From Candidatus Omnitrophota bacterium (GTDB lineage Bacteria > Omnitrophota > Omnitrophia > Omnitrophales > Aquincolibacteriaceae), in assembly GCA_022705945.1 (NCBI GenBank), contig JAKJDL010000001.1, positions 1-53,046 of the forward strand: 53,046 bases of DNA. Direction: 5' to 3'. The translations under genes were made by a program, and so were the position numbers. Of this stretch, positions 34,150-42,668 are shown one piece after another; within the stretch, counting starts at the first letter, position 1, and every line of letters starts with the position of its first letter. The notes beneath the pieces were generated by a model. It was not told the origin of the DNA and did not search any database. It saw only the letters and a list, made by a program, of their open reading frames with translations.

Positions 34150-34539
34150 TCACCACCCGTGAAGGCTTTCGGGGTCCGCCAAATCATTGACTTTGGTTTC
34201 AAGCCAGTGATTATACGCGTAGTCCAGAACACGGAATTTATCCACCGGATCCATGTTTTTGAGACGGACACCCTGGTCGTAGCCCTGGTTCACCCCTTCC
34301 GAAGGCTTGCACCAAACGACCGTACCGGAACTGAAGATCGGCTTGGGATCATCCGGAATCGTGATTTCAAGGTCAAGCTGTGTCCCTTCACGTATTTCCT
34401 TGTCCGAATTGATCTTGATGCCCTCGCGGCACAAATCGCGGCTAAGACCGATACCTTTCAGAGTTGCACTGTCCAAACCGGAAAACTTGACGCTCATATA
34501 GGCGTCGAAGCGTTTGAACTTGCGCTTATCCCCGTCCAT
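34150..34539 (-). CDS. PilZ domain protein
   Basis: A single PilZ domain, 129 residues. The N-terminal Arg-Lys-Phe-Lys-Arg supplies the RxxxR part of the c-di-GMP site. The second motif, normally Asp/Asn-x-Ser-x-x-Gly, reads Arg-Asp-Leu-Cys-Arg-Glu-Gly and lacks the serine, so binding may be weaker or altered. A strong Shine-Dalgarno sequence (GGGAGGGG) precedes the ATG. It forms a cluster with YajQ and a second PilZ gene. Likely role: a cytoplasmic c-di-GMP receiver acting on an unknown partner. Confidence 0.75.
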   Translation of the reverse strand: MDGDKRKFKRFDAYMSVKFSGLDSATLKGIGLSRDLCREGIKINSDKEIREGTQLDLEITIPDDPKPIFSSGTVVWCKPSEGVNQGYDQGVRLKNMDPVDKFRVLDYAYNHWLETKVNDLADPESLHGW

Positions 34540-34581
34540 TTCCCCTCCCTAAACTTTCTTTAATCAATGATGTTACCGGAA

Positions 34582-34606
34582 AAACCCCGAGCACGGCTCC
34601 GTGCTC
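34582..34606 (-). terminator. Hairpin with T-tract between yajQ and the PilZ gene
   Basis: On the minus strand a perfect 7-8 bp GC-rich stem (GAGCACGG with CCGTGCTC) is followed by GGGG and five T residues. It lies about 200 bp past the yajQ stop and about 45 bp before the PilZ start, so it can act as a yajQ terminator or as an attenuator in the PilZ leader. The rest of 34540-34804 shows no gene. Confidence 0.5.
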
Positions 34607-34804
34607 CCAAGGAACTTCCTAATGTGGCGAACTAACTACCTGAACCCCTCACCTGAATAAAACCTAGCATATGCTTTTCAGAAATACAAGGGAACGCCTC
34701 TTTTTTTTTCGGCATCCTGCCCCAAAGCTTGAGCTTGGAATCGTCCCGGATTGAAATGTTTTGAAAAACAACCTAACTTGTTTTAAATGAAAGAGTTAGA
34801 TGTT

Positions 34805-35308
34805 TTAACGATAATTCGTAAATTGGATGGGAATATTCAGGGGGAGAGTCTGTATATGGCGGATCACGGTCTGAAGGTCATCCTTGCTTTTCGACGACAC
34901 CCGAAGTTGATCGCCTTGAATCGCCGTCTGAACCTTTACCTTTAAATCCTTGATTGCCCTGATGATCTCTTTGGCCTTTTCATGGGGAATCCCCTGCTGC
35001 AGTATTACCTCCTGACGCAGGCAGTCATCAAAAGCCTTTTCGGGAGTCCTGAAATCAAGAACCTTTTGGGAAATCTTCCGCCCGGAAATACGGGTTTTGA
35101 GAATATCCTGAAGGTTCCGAAGCTTCATTTCATCATCGGCAATGATCCGTATCTTGGAGGATTCTTTTTCACGGATGAGCTCGATCGAGCTCTTGCTGCC
35201 CTTGAAATCGAATCGGGTCTGGAGTTCCTTTTTGGCTTGATTGACTGCATTGTCGACTTCCTGCATGTCAACTTTGGAAACGATATCAAAGGAGGAGTCC
35301 TGAGCCAT
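34805..35308 (-). CDS. yajQ: YajQ-family nucleotide-binding protein
   Basis: The 167-residue product matches YajQ (UPF0234) in length and along most of its sequence: Ser-Phe-Asp-Ile-Val-Ser-Lys near the start, Arg-Phe-Asp-Phe-Lys-Gly near 32-37, and a C-terminal Pro-Leu-Gln/Asn-Ile-Pro-type end (here Leu-Pro-Leu-Asn-Ile-Pro-Ile-Gln-Phe-Thr-Asn-Tyr-Arg). Some members (Xanthomonas XC_3703) bind c-di-GMP and affect transcription. It stands between two PilZ genes, which makes a c-di-GMP link plausible here too. Confidence 0.92.
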   Translation of the reverse strand: MAQDSSFDIVSKVDMQEVDNAVNQAKKELQTRFDFKGSKSSIELIREKESSKIRIIADDEMKLRNLQDILKTRISGRKISQKVLDFRTPEKAFDDCLRQEVILQQGIPHEKAKEIIRAIKDLKVKVQTAIQGDQLRVSSKSKDDLQTVIRHIQTLPLNIPIQFTNYR

Positions 35309-35322
35309 ACGAAGAACCCGCG

Positions 35323-35673
35323 TTATATTGACTGGGCCAGAAAAAGCTGAAGACGCTGACGCGACAATTCATCAAGGTCAAGAAATTCGATTCCGGTATC
35401 ATAGGTTTTCTTGGAAGACCGGAGATCTCGGCTCGGAACCACCCAAACGCCCCGCCCCGCGCACTGAATCGGCGAAGCTCCATCCTTGAGATCAAGGGTG
35501 ATCTGGCATTTATGGAAACGCTCGATAGGCTGGTCAAGCATCACGGACACACCGCCGAGCCCGACGTCTTCGGTAACGGCCTTGATCAGCTTTTCTTTCC
35601 CTTGCGGACGCAATACTATTTCGCAGTTTAAATGCAACCTCCGGAATTTACGCTTGTTAAAACCATCCCACAC
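35323..35673 (-). CDS. PilZ domain protein
   Basis: Single PilZ domain of 116 residues. Arg-Lys-Phe-Arg-Arg near residues 8-12 gives RxxxR; the second motif reads Glu-Asp-Val-Gly-Leu-Gly-Gly, with Gly in place of the usual Ser. Strands with Val-Trp-Val-Val and Gly-Ile-Glu-Phe-Leu-Asp-Leu follow as in the family. The start is a GTG at 35673 with AAGGAG ten bases upstream. It ends 14 bp before yajQ, so the two are probably co-transcribed. Confidence 0.75.
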   Translation of the reverse strand: MWDGFNKRKFRRLHLNCEIVLRPQGKEKLIKAVTEDVGLGGVSVMLDQPIERFHKCQITLDLKDGASPIQCAGRGVWVVPSRDLRSSKKTYDTGIEFLDLDELSRQRLQLFLAQSI

Positions 35674-35687
35674 GATTCACGCTCTCC

Positions 35688-36659
35688 TTATTGGACATCA
35701 AGTGTCCGGACAAATGCGTCCGAAAACGGTTTGGAAATATCATTCGCCTTGAACTTGGAAAGCTGCTTCCTGGCTTCCGCCGCCGTTTTGAACCCGCCGA
35801 TATAGACGGGATAAAAAGTCGCGCCCGTCGGACGCACATTTTCTCTAAAAAAAGCCCTGAACCCGGCCTTTTCAAGCGAAGTCACAATACGCTCCGCATA
35901 CTCTTCGGACGGATAGGTTACAACCTGTATCGCGAACATTCTTTCAGTTACCTCAGGGGTCGGACCCGGCGTGGCGACCTTTTCCGAATTTTGTGACGAC
36001 GAAATCTCGGCCGCCGCGGGTAACACATCCTTCGGGGACGCTTCCGGCCGGTCGTTCACGCGCATGGCGGGGGCAGGTGCCGTATACGTTGTCTTCATGG
36101 CCTGCTCACGCTTCACATTGAGGGCATTCACCCCCCAAAAAAGCAAAAAAACAGCCAGAACTCCAGCGCCCCATGTCAGGACCTGACGGGTCGACTGCCG
36201 ATTCTTATCCGCAATCTTCGCAAACTGTGAGAAAAAGGAACCGACCAGAGCAAAAAAATCAAAACGTTGTTTGGGCTGAGTTCTTGTAAATTCGCGATAT
36301 TTTTCATAGGGATCGACCGGAGAGGGCTCCGCTGAGCGAGCCGTTTTAGGCTCCGAAGAGCGGTAAGGCAAAACCTTCTCATTGGGCCCGGTAATTTTGA
36401 TTTCCCGAGATGTGACCGAAATATCCCGGGAATCGTGCCGCGGAGAACATGTCGCTTCGAACAAATCAGGTGTGGACTCTGCGGCCGGAACTTTCACGGA
36501 CACCGAAGGAGGACGCTTTCCCAAAACGGGATCTCCCCCACCGGCAACCCTGGAGGTATCGGCAAACTCCCCGTAAAGTTTCTTTTTGATCTCCGCTTCC
36601 GTCAGCGTCGAAAGAGAACCGCCTTTTGCGGAATTCGGTTTGCGACCAAAAAACCCCAT
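35688..36659 (-). CDS. SPOR-domain membrane protein
   Basis: Inner-membrane protein with a cytoplasmic Pro/Ser-rich N-terminal part (1-150), one membrane helix (about 165-187, Trp-Gly-Ala-Gly-Val-Leu-Ala-Val), a periplasmic linker, and a SPOR domain at about 240-318 (Phe-Ala-Ile-Gln-Val-Val-Thr-Tyr, Gly-Phe-Arg-Ala-Phe, Tyr-Pro-Val-Tyr-Ile-Gly-Gly-Phe). SPOR domains bind peptidoglycan stripped of stem peptides at division sites. It precedes the PilZ-YajQ cluster, and the spacing of 14 bp suggests one transcript. Confidence 0.85.
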   Translation of the reverse strand: MGFFGRKPNSAKGGSLSTLTEAEIKKKLYGEFADTSRVAGGGDPVLGKRPPSVSVKVPAAESTPDLFEATCSPRHDSRDISVTSREIKITGPNEKVLPYRSSEPKTARSAEPSPVDPYEKYREFTRTQPKQRFDFFALVGSFFSQFAKIADKNRQSTRQVLTWGAGVLAVFLLFWGVNALNVKREQAMKTTYTAPAPAMRVNDRPEASPKDVLPAAAEISSSQNSEKVATPGPTPEVTERMFAIQVVTYPSEEYAERIVTSLEKAGFRAFFRENVRPTGATFYPVYIGGFKTAAEARKQLSKFKANDISKPFSDAFVRTLDVQ

Positions 36660-36665
36660 AAAAAA

Positions 36666-37142
36666 CTATCCTTTTTGAGGATTAAGATTGAGTGAAAACT
36701 TGAGAAGCTCTATCGGCCCAAGGGCGACGTGGGCTCTTTGGATAAAACCGTTTTTTTTACAAAGCTCAATTGCCCCTGACATCTTGGAAGTCGTCTTGAA
36801 AATAACTTCCCCATAACCGACCTCCCGTGAAAATTCGAGAGCCTTCGTTATCAGTTTTTTACCTATCTGAAGATTACGGTGGGTCGGGGCAACAAACAGG
36901 CGGCGAAGCAGCGCCACACGGTCATCCTCTTTTTTGATAGCTACAGTGCCAACCACCTTGTTCTGATCAGTCACCGCCACGAAAAAAGCATCTCCAATCC
37001 CTCCGTAGGCCGAAGAGATCCGCTCGACATCCTCAAGAGGATAAGCCGTTGCAGCATCTTTGAATTCACGGCTCATGATGCCCGAAATCAGTTCAAGCAC
37101 CGCCGGCTCATCTTCCTTAACGCACCTGCGAATCGTCACCAT
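36666..37142 (-). CDS. GNAT family N-acetyltransferase
   Basis: A 158-residue GNAT enzyme. The acetyl-CoA loop is seen as Arg-Arg-Leu-Phe-Val-Ala-Pro-x-x-Arg-Asn-Leu-Gln-Ile-Gly-Lys-Lys-Leu near 84-101, after the central strand Val-Val-Gly-Thr-Val-Ala. The C-terminal Ala-Ile-Glu-Leu-Cys-Lys-Lys-Asn-Gly-Phe is usual for the fold. The substrate cannot be told. It ends 6 bp before the SPOR gene. Confidence 0.85.
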   Translation of the reverse strand: MVTIRRCVKEDEPAVLELISGIMSREFKDAATAYPLEDVERISSAYGGIGDAFFVAVTDQNKVVGTVAIKKEDDRVALLRRLFVAPTHRNLQIGKKLITKALEFSREVGYGEVIFKTTSKMSGAIELCKKNGFIQRAHVALGPIELLKFSLNLNPQKG

Positions 37143-37157
37143 GATAGATACCCGCCC

Positions 37158-37415
37158 CTACTTTTTGGAAGCGCCTTTAGCTGCGGGAGCCGCTGCAGTG
37201 GCAGCCGGAGCCGCCGCTCCCTCGGCGCCTTCCTTGGGCTCCTTGACCTTCTTAACCTTGATCTTAAGGGATTTGACTTTGGGAAGATTGTAGACCGATG
37301 CCCGATCGTTCCACTTTCCGCCCTCCTGAAGCTTCTTGACACGCTCAAAACGTTTGAGAACATTACGATGCTTCGCCCCGACGCTGTCAAACCGAAGACT
37401 GGGATGTTGAGACAT
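37158..37415 (-). CDS. Small basic protein of the PVC type (Chlamydiae/Verrucomicrobia family)
   Basis: An 85-residue, very basic protein whose first half (Met-Ser-Gln-His-Pro-Ser-Leu-Arg..., Lys-His-Arg-Asn-Val-Leu-Lys-Arg-Phe-Glu-Arg, Leu-Pro-Lys-Val-Lys-Ser-Leu-Lys) follows a small conserved protein I know from Chlamydiae, Verrucomicrobia and relatives and thought to be ribosome-associated (as I recall, TIGR04137). The tail is Ala/Glu/Lys low complexity. It has its own promoter about 65 bp upstream. It is a useful lineage marker: I know it only from PVC-related groups. Confidence 0.8.
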   Translation of the reverse strand: MSQHPSLRFDSVGAKHRNVLKRFERVKKLQEGGKWNDRASVYNLPKVKSLKIKVKKVKEPKEGAEGAAAPAATAAAPAAKGASKK

Positions 37416-37480
37416 GCTTGCGTTAACTCCTTTACAGTGATTTAAGATTCCGAGAAAAAATTTTGAACCCGAGAGGACGT

Positions 37481-37509
37481 ATTATACCGGCCGGGAGAAG
37501 GGTTGGCTA
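37481..37509 (-). promoter_or_regulatory. Promoter of the small basic protein gene
   Basis: Minus strand TAGCCA (37504-37509, 4 of 6 to TTGACA), 17-bp spacer, perfect TATAAT (37481-37486). Transcription would start about 60 nt before the ATG at 37415; AAGGAG precedes that ATG by about 12 nt. Just upstream, 37543-37573 holds three tandem copies of a CGGAACT-containing unit of unknown meaning. Confidence 0.55.
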
Positions 37510-37580
37510 GCTGAAAAATGACGCGGGTCTTCTTTTTTTAATACGGAACTCAACGGAACTCAAAAACGGAACTTAAAACT

Positions 37581-38213
37581 TCAGGCAGGCATATTGCGGA
37601 CATACGCATCCGCAGCGATGACCTTTTGCGTACGTAGCTGTTTCAGATACTGATCGGCTTCTTTTTTGGTCGTAAAACCGGCCAGACACACCTGGATATA
37701 TTTGCCGCTTGGAACGATAAAGGCACGCTCGCCTTTTTGGGTCAGCCTGAGGACTTCCCTTTCGGCAGCCGAACGGGTCGTATAAATAACGTGCTGGATC
37801 GTATATTTGCCGGCAGGTCTGGATGACTCCGTATCACTTTCCTGATTTGATGATTTGTCCGATACAACAGCAGGTATCGGAATCTGCTGCGGGACCGTCG
37901 CAACCAGCGCCTTTTCTCCGGCCGAAGGCAGAGCCGTATCTTCGTATAAGAGAAGATTCCTGGGAAGCGGTTCGGAAACGGGGGCAACGGGTGCGGACGA
38001 TTTGAGCACCTGGGAATTGTGGATCGAGCGTTTCCCCTTTTCAAACCCCATCGAAAAAACAACTACATAAAAAACCATCAAAACAAGAACAAGTCCTATG
38101 GCCTGGTCAAGCCTCAGTGAAAGAATATTTTTTTCCAGGATGTTCTTCTTTTCGGGGATTGTTCCGCTTTCCGGGGAAACCGCCGTGTTCATATCAAATA
38201 ATTCCGTTTGCAT
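37581..38213 (-). CDS. Membrane-anchored SPOR-like protein
   Basis: A 210-residue protein with a short cytoplasmic N-terminus, one membrane helix (about 38-58), a Pro/Ser-rich periplasmic linker and a C-terminal SPOR-like domain (about 133-205: Tyr-Thr-Ile-Gln-His-Val, Gly-Lys-Tyr-Ile-Gln-Val-Cys-Leu-Ala-Gly-Phe). I chose the ATG at 38213 because GGAGG lies nine bases upstream; an in-frame start 24 bases earlier would include that site in the coding region. Together with the SPOR gene at 35688 this makes two SPOR proteins within 3 kb, both presumably acting at septal peptidoglycan. Confidence 0.8.
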   Translation of the reverse strand: MQTELFDMNTAVSPESGTIPEKKNILEKNILSLRLDQAIGLVLVLMVFYVVVFSMGFEKGKRSIHNSQVLKSSAPVAPVSEPLPRNLLLYEDTALPSAGEKALVATVPQQIPIPAVVSDKSSNQESDTESSRPAGKYTIQHVIYTTRSAAEREVLRLTQKGERAFIVPSGKYIQVCLAGFTTKKEADQYLKQLRTQKVIAADAYVRNMPA

Positions 38214-38225
38214 ACTCCATGACCT

Positions 38226-38243
38226 CCGTAAACTCATTTACGG
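38226..38243 (-). promoter_or_regulatory. Perfect hairpin overlapping a Shine-Dalgarno sequence
   Basis: Minus-strand CCGTAAA-TGAG-TTTACGG, a 7-bp perfect stem with a 4-nt loop. Its 3' arm runs into the GGAGG that serves the downstream SPOR gene (the stem uses the first GG), so folding could hold back translation. Confidence 0.4.
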
Positions 38244-38315
38244 CATACGGGAGGCAAGACTTTATGAAATTCGGAAGAAATTTTATTTTGCGGGCCCTTT
38301 GAGAAAGGAACGAAC

Positions 38316-38957
38316 CTATTTGGCGATACGGACCCGCTTCGGAGGCCACCAAATCAAAACCGCCTTACCGACCACGTCCTTCCGGGGAACAAATCCCCAC
38401 TGGCGGCTGTCCGCCGAATGGGCCGAATTATCCCCGAGCGTAAAAAAATATCCGTCCGGAACCTTGATGAGCCGGTCCGACTGGCCGTATTCCCAGCTTT
38501 CAACGTTGTAGTAGCGGTATTTCCCGAACGGGGGCTCGGTCATGGCCTTCCCGTTCACATGAAGCCGTCCGTCACGAATCTCGATCGTATCGCCGGGAAG
38601 TCCCGCAAGGCGTTTGACAAAATCCTTTTTCCTGTCGAGGGGATATTTAAAGACAATGATGTCGCCGCGGGCAGGCTCACGGAAGCGATAAGAGATCTTG
38701 TCCACAAAAATCTTGTCTTCTTCCATGAATGTCGGCTTCATGGACCCCGATGGAATCTTGTAAGGACCGACAACGAATGTCCGTATCACGATCGCAAGAA
38801 TCGCGGCAACCAAAAGAGGTTCGCCCCAATCTTTCCATTTCCGGTAGGCCCATTTCTTAAAATCCGAACGGGCAAACAGGATATCCTGACGTATCCGGTC
38901 CCGGTACATAACGATCACAACCAAAGCCACTCCCGCCCAAAAGATCCAAAGCTTCAT
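38316..38957 (-). CDS. lepB: Signal peptidase I
   Basis: Cleaves signal peptides of secreted proteins at the periplasmic face of the inner membrane. The 213-residue enzyme has two N-terminal hydrophobic helices (about 3-19 and 46-63), catalytic Ser72 in Pro-Ser-Gly-Ser-Met, catalytic Lys115 in Lys-Arg-Leu-Ala-Gly, and the box E Gly-Asp-Asn-Ser-x-x-Ser-x-Asp-Ser-Arg near 177-188. It follows lepA with a 1-bp gap, the classical lepA-lepB order. Confidence 0.96.
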   Translation of the reverse strand: MKLWIFWAGVALVVIVMYRDRIRQDILFARSDFKKWAYRKWKDWGEPLLVAAILAIVIRTFVVGPYKIPSGSMKPTFMEEDKIFVDKISYRFREPARGDIIVFKYPLDRKKDFVKRLAGLPGDTIEIRDGRLHVNGKAMTEPPFGKYRYYNVESWEYGQSDRLIKVPDGYFFTLGDNSAHSADSRQWGFVPRKDVVGKAVLIWWPPKRVRIAK

Positions 38958-38958
38958 A

Positions 38959-40740
38959 TCATTCCACCTTAAGCACGCTGATGAAGGCCTCCTGCGGCAG
39001 ATCGACCCGCCCGATCTTCTTCATGCGTTTTTTCCCTTCTTTTTGACGCTCCCAAAGTTTCCGCTTGCGCGTAATGTCGCCTCCGTAGCATTTGGCGGTC
39101 ACGTTCTTTTTCATCGCGCTGATCGAATCGCGCGCGATGATCTTGGAGCCGATCGCCGCCTGGATGATAACTTCAAACATCTGCCGCGGGATAACCTCTT
39201 TTAGTTTTTCCACAAGCGCCTTGCCCCTCGGATAGGCCTTTTCCCTGCATGTGATCGAAGAAAGCGCGTCCACGGGCTCACCGTTTATCAGGATATCAAG
39301 CTTGACAAGCTCGGAAGGCTTGTGCCCGATGAACTCGTAGTTAAGAGAACCGTAGCCCGCCGTCATCGATTTGATTTTGTCATAAAAATCCATCACCACT
39401 TCCGAGAACGGAATCTCATAGGTTAGGACCGCCCGCGTGGGATCAAGATAGTCCGTGCTCTTATAGATCCCTCTTCTATCCTGGCAAAGCTGCATGACCG
39501 GCCCGAGCACATCAGCCGGGGCCATGATATGGGCGCGGATATAGGGCTCATCGATCGTCTCGATCATTGTCGGATGCGGAAGCTTTGTCGGATTATCCAA
39601 CTCGATGATCTCGCCTTTTTTTGTGAGAATCTGATAAACCACACTCGGCGCCGTAATGATCAGCTCAAGATTGAATTCCCGCTCAAGTCTCTCCTTGATG
39701 ACGTCCATATGAAGCAGACCGAGGAACCCGCAACGGTAGCCGAACCCGAGCGAAGCCGAAGTCTCGGGCTCATAAACAAACGAGGAATCATTCAGCCGGA
39801 GTTTTGCCAGGGCATCGCGGAGCAGCGGAAAATCCTTCGCATTGATCGGATAAAGACCGCAGAAAACCATGGGCTTGACCGCCTGATAGCCCGGAAGCGG
39901 TTCCTCCGCAGGGGCCGCCGCGAGTGTCAGCGTGTCGCCGATCCTGACTTCCGCGACCTCCTTGATATTCGCCGTCATATACCCCACGGCGCCGACACCG
40001 AGCTCTTCCACCGGCTCGGGCTTCGGGTTAAAAATCCCGATTTCAAGCGCTTCTTGACAGGTTCCCGTCTGCATCATCAGCACCTGATCACGGGCCTTCA
40101 GTTTCCCGTCCATCACGCGGAAATAAGTGATCACACCCTGATAAGTGTCATAGAACGAATCAAAGATCAAAGCCTTGAGCGGTTTGTCAGGATCCCCTTG
40201 AGGGGCCGGGATCCGGCTGATAATAGCTTCCAGGATTTCTTCGGCGCCTTCTCCCGTTTTAGCGCTCGTCAGAAGAACGGTTTTCTCGTCGACGCCAAGA
40301 AAACCGGCGACTTCTTTTTTAACTTTCTCGGGCTCGGCCGTCGGAAGATCGATCTTCGTTACGACCGGAACAATCGTCAGATTCCTTTCCATGGCCAAAT
40401 AAAGGTTCGTCACGGTCTGGGCCTGGATCCCCTGTCCGGCGTCCACCAGCAGCAAAACACCCTCGCATGCCGCGAGGCTTTTGGAAACCTCATAAGTGAA
40501 ATCGATATGACCCGGAGTATCAATAAGGTTCAGCGAGAAATCCTTATACTGGATCCGAACCGCACGCGCCTTGATCGTAATGCCGCGCTCCCTCTCAAGG
40601 TCCATATTATCAAGGATCTGGTCGCGGAATTCGCGCTTCGAGATCGCACCGCTGTGCAAAAGCAACCGGTCCGCGAGTGTGGATTTCCCGTGGTCGATAT
40701 GCGCGATAATGGAAAAATTACGTATTTTCGAGGAATGCAT
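38959..40740 (-). CDS. lepA: Elongation factor 4 (LepA GTPase)
   Basis: Ribosome-associated translational GTPase, 593 residues, full length. G1 is Ala-His-Ile-Asp-His-Gly-Lys-Ser (13-20), G2 Arg-Gly-Ile-Thr-Ile, G3 Asp-Thr-Pro-Gly-His, G4 Thr-Lys-Ile-Asp; the LepA-specific C-terminal domain ends in a basic segment (Lys-Arg-Met-Lys-Lys-Ile-Gly). The ATG overlaps the rpe stop by one base (TGATG), so the genes are coupled. Confidence 0.98.
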   Translation of the reverse strand: MHSSKIRNFSIIAHIDHGKSTLADRLLLHSGAISKREFRDQILDNMDLERERGITIKARAVRIQYKDFSLNLIDTPGHIDFTYEVSKSLAACEGVLLLVDAGQGIQAQTVTNLYLAMERNLTIVPVVTKIDLPTAEPEKVKKEVAGFLGVDEKTVLLTSAKTGEGAEEILEAIISRIPAPQGDPDKPLKALIFDSFYDTYQGVITYFRVMDGKLKARDQVLMMQTGTCQEALEIGIFNPKPEPVEELGVGAVGYMTANIKEVAEVRIGDTLTLAAAPAEEPLPGYQAVKPMVFCGLYPINAKDFPLLRDALAKLRLNDSSFVYEPETSASLGFGYRCGFLGLLHMDVIKERLEREFNLELIITAPSVVYQILTKKGEIIELDNPTKLPHPTMIETIDEPYIRAHIMAPADVLGPVMQLCQDRRGIYKSTDYLDPTRAVLTYEIPFSEVVMDFYDKIKSMTAGYGSLNYEFIGHKPSELVKLDILINGEPVDALSSITCREKAYPRGKALVEKLKEVIPRQMFEVIIQAAIGSKIIARDSISAMKKNVTAKCYGGDITRKRKLWERQKEGKKRMKKIGRVDLPQEAFISVLKVE

Positions 40741-41393
40741 CAGGAATACTTCCGGGTGACTTCCCGGAATTCCCGGAGAACTTTGGCGCGATCAGGTTTT
40801 CCAAAAATCGCACTGCCGGCAACCAGGATATCGGCACCCGCTTCCAGAACCCGGACGGCCGTTTGGGGATCGATTCCTCCGTCAACAGAGATCCGCTTGG
40901 AAAATTTTGTCCGGAGCTCGCGGATCTTCGTCACCTGATCCGGCATGAAAGACTGGCCTCCAAACCCGGGTTCCACCGACATTACCAAAACCAGGTCGAG
41001 GTCCGGAAGATACGGTTCGATCGCCTCCAATGCCGTTCCCGGCCTTAAAGAGATCCCGGCTTTCGCGCCCTGTTTTTTGATCTCATGAAGGCATTTCCGG
41101 ACATCCTTTTCCGCTTCCACGTGGATTGTGATCCAGTCCGCCCCGGCCTTGTGAAAATCGCGGACATAACGGATGGGGTCTTGGATCATCAGATGGACAT
41201 CAAGCGGGAGTTTCGTGACCTTGCGGACAGCACGCACAACCAAAGGACCGATCGTGATGTTGGGAACGAAAAGCCCGTCCATGACATCAATATGAAGCGC
41301 GTCGCAGCCGGCGGCTTCCACTTCCCGGATCTCCTCGGCAAGCCGGCCGAAATCGGCAGACAAAAGGCTCGGTGCGATCATAACCTTTCTCAT
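40740..41393 (-). CDS. rpe: Ribulose-phosphate 3-epimerase
   Basis: Interconverts ribulose 5-phosphate and xylulose 5-phosphate. The 217-residue TIM barrel shows Ala-Pro-Ser-Leu-Leu-Ser-Ala-Asp near the start, His-Ile-Asp-Val-Met-Asp-Gly near 35-41 (metal and catalytic Asp), His-Leu-Met-Ile near 66, [10 protein letters not shown] near 138, and Val-Asp-Gly-Gly-Ile (second catalytic Asp) near 172. It overlaps the M16 protease gene by 4 nt (ATGA). Confidence 0.97.
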   Translation of the reverse strand: MRKVMIAPSLLSADFGRLAEEIREVEAAGCDALHIDVMDGLFVPNITIGPLVVRAVRKVTKLPLDVHLMIQDPIRYVRDFHKAGADWITIHVEAEKDVRKCLHEIKKQGAKAGISLRPGTALEAIEPYLPDLDLVLVMSVEPGFGGQSFMPDQVTKIRELRTKFSKRISVDGGIDPQTAVRVLEAGADILVAGSAIFGKPDRAKVLREFREVTRKYS

Positions 41394-42664
41394 CCGATCA
41401 CCAGCCTTTTCCTGATCTCTTTTTGCATCTTATCCCCGACCGGCCCGATCAGCGCGAGATTCAGATTCGGGGTCCTGAAGATCTTCGCGGCCAGTTCCCG
41501 AAGCTCCTCCCAGGAAATCTCCTCGACTTTTCGGCGGATATCCTCTTTATTGGGCAGTTCGTTACCGCAAAGAAGTCTCTCTCCGGCCCACAAAAGATGA
41601 TCAAGAGTATCCTCAACGCCAAGATAGACCTGACTCATAAAGTAATCCTTCGCGCGACGGAGCTCCCCGGGCTTCACGGGCTGCCTGGTGATTCTCGTAA
41701 GCTCCCCCATGATTACTTCGACCGCTTTCGCGGTCTGAACGGTTTCAACACCGGCGGAGACGGTAAAAGCACCGGTATCCGCATAGGTCAAAATTCCCGA
41801 CTTGATCTCATAGGCGAGCCCGCGTTTTTCGCGGATTTTGTCAAAGAGCCTGCTTGACATATTCGCACCAAGAATAATATGCAGGAGTCCCAATTTATAA
41901 CGGTCGGCGTGCATCCTGGGCAGGGCGTGAAACCCGATCACAAGGTGTGTTTGCTCCGTCTTTTTTTCATAAAAATTCGTCCGCGGTTTTGACTGCCGGC
42001 TCACGGCTTTCTGAAAAACCGAACTTTTTTGCGCGGCCCTACCACGATAGATCGAATGAACACGCTCCACGACTTCCGAGTGCGGAATGTTCCCCGAGAC
42101 CGCGATGAGAATGTTTGCGTTCTGATAGTGCTGTTTCATGTAAACGGCAAGGTCGGAGCGGCTCAAACCGGCGACGGATTCGGGAGAACCGGCCAGCGGC
42201 CATCCGAGAGGCTGTTCCGGCCAAAGGAGCTCCGCCATCAGGTCATGCACATGATGGGACGGAAGATCCCGATACATCTTGATCTCTTCGAGAATGACCG
42301 GCTTTTCGCGGCAAAACTCGTCCGCGGGGATTGTCGCGTTCAGCACCATATCCGAGAGGACATCAAGGGCTTGGGGATAGTATTCTTTCAGAAGTTTCGA
42401 AAAATAGCAGGTCACTTCCTCGCCGGTGAACGCGTTCAGGATCCCGCCGACACCCTCAATCTCTTCCTTGATCTGCCGGGTCGTCCGCCTCTTCGTTCCC
42501 TTGAAAAGCATATGCTCGAGAAAATGGGAAACTCCGGAATTTTTTTTCGTTTCATAGCGGCCTCCGGTTTTGACCCAAACCGCCACAGCCGCCGAATCAC
42601 GCCCCGGCATGGGAACCGTCAGAACCCGAAGCCCGTCTATCAACGTCGTTACATTATAAGGCAC
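41390..42664 (-). CDS. M16 family zinc metalloprotease (processing-peptidase type)
   Basis: A 424-residue single-chain M16B peptidase. The inverted zinc motif His-Phe-Leu-Glu-His sits at residues 47-51 of the chosen start, with the further Glu pair (Leu-Glu-Glu-Ile) about 75 residues later. I start at the GTG at 42664 because GGAG lies seven bases upstream and the protein then begins as family members do; the ATG 21 bases earlier lies inside ruvX. The C-terminal half carries the Arg-Gly-Leu-Ala-Tyr region typical of the family. It is one active subunit; no inactive partner gene is adjacent. The substrate is not known. Confidence 0.92.
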   Translation of the reverse strand: MPYNVTTLIDGLRVLTVPMPGRDSAAVAVWVKTGGRYETKKNSGVSHFLEHMLFKGTKRRTTRQIKEEIEGVGGILNAFTGEEVTCYFSKLLKEYYPQALDVLSDMVLNATIPADEFCREKPVILEEIKMYRDLPSHHVHDLMAELLWPEQPLGWPLAGSPESVAGLSRSDLAVYMKQHYQNANILIAVSGNIPHSEVVERVHSIYRGRAAQKSSVFQKAVSRQSKPRTNFYEKKTEQTHLVIGFHALPRMHADRYKLGLLHIILGANMSSRLFDKIREKRGLAYEIKSGILTYADTGAFTVSAGVETVQTAKAVEVIMGELTRITRQPVKPGELRRAKDYFMSQVYLGVEDTLDHLLWAGERLLCGNELPNKEDIRRKVEEISWEELRELAAKIFRTPNLNLALIGPVGDKMQKEIRKRLVIG

Positions 42665-42668
42665 AAAT

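Noticed and set aside
39529-40938. Plus-strand ORF of 469 codons
   Set aside because: It is antisense to lepA and the end of rpe, both certain genes. The product is Arg/Asp/His-rich without any domain.
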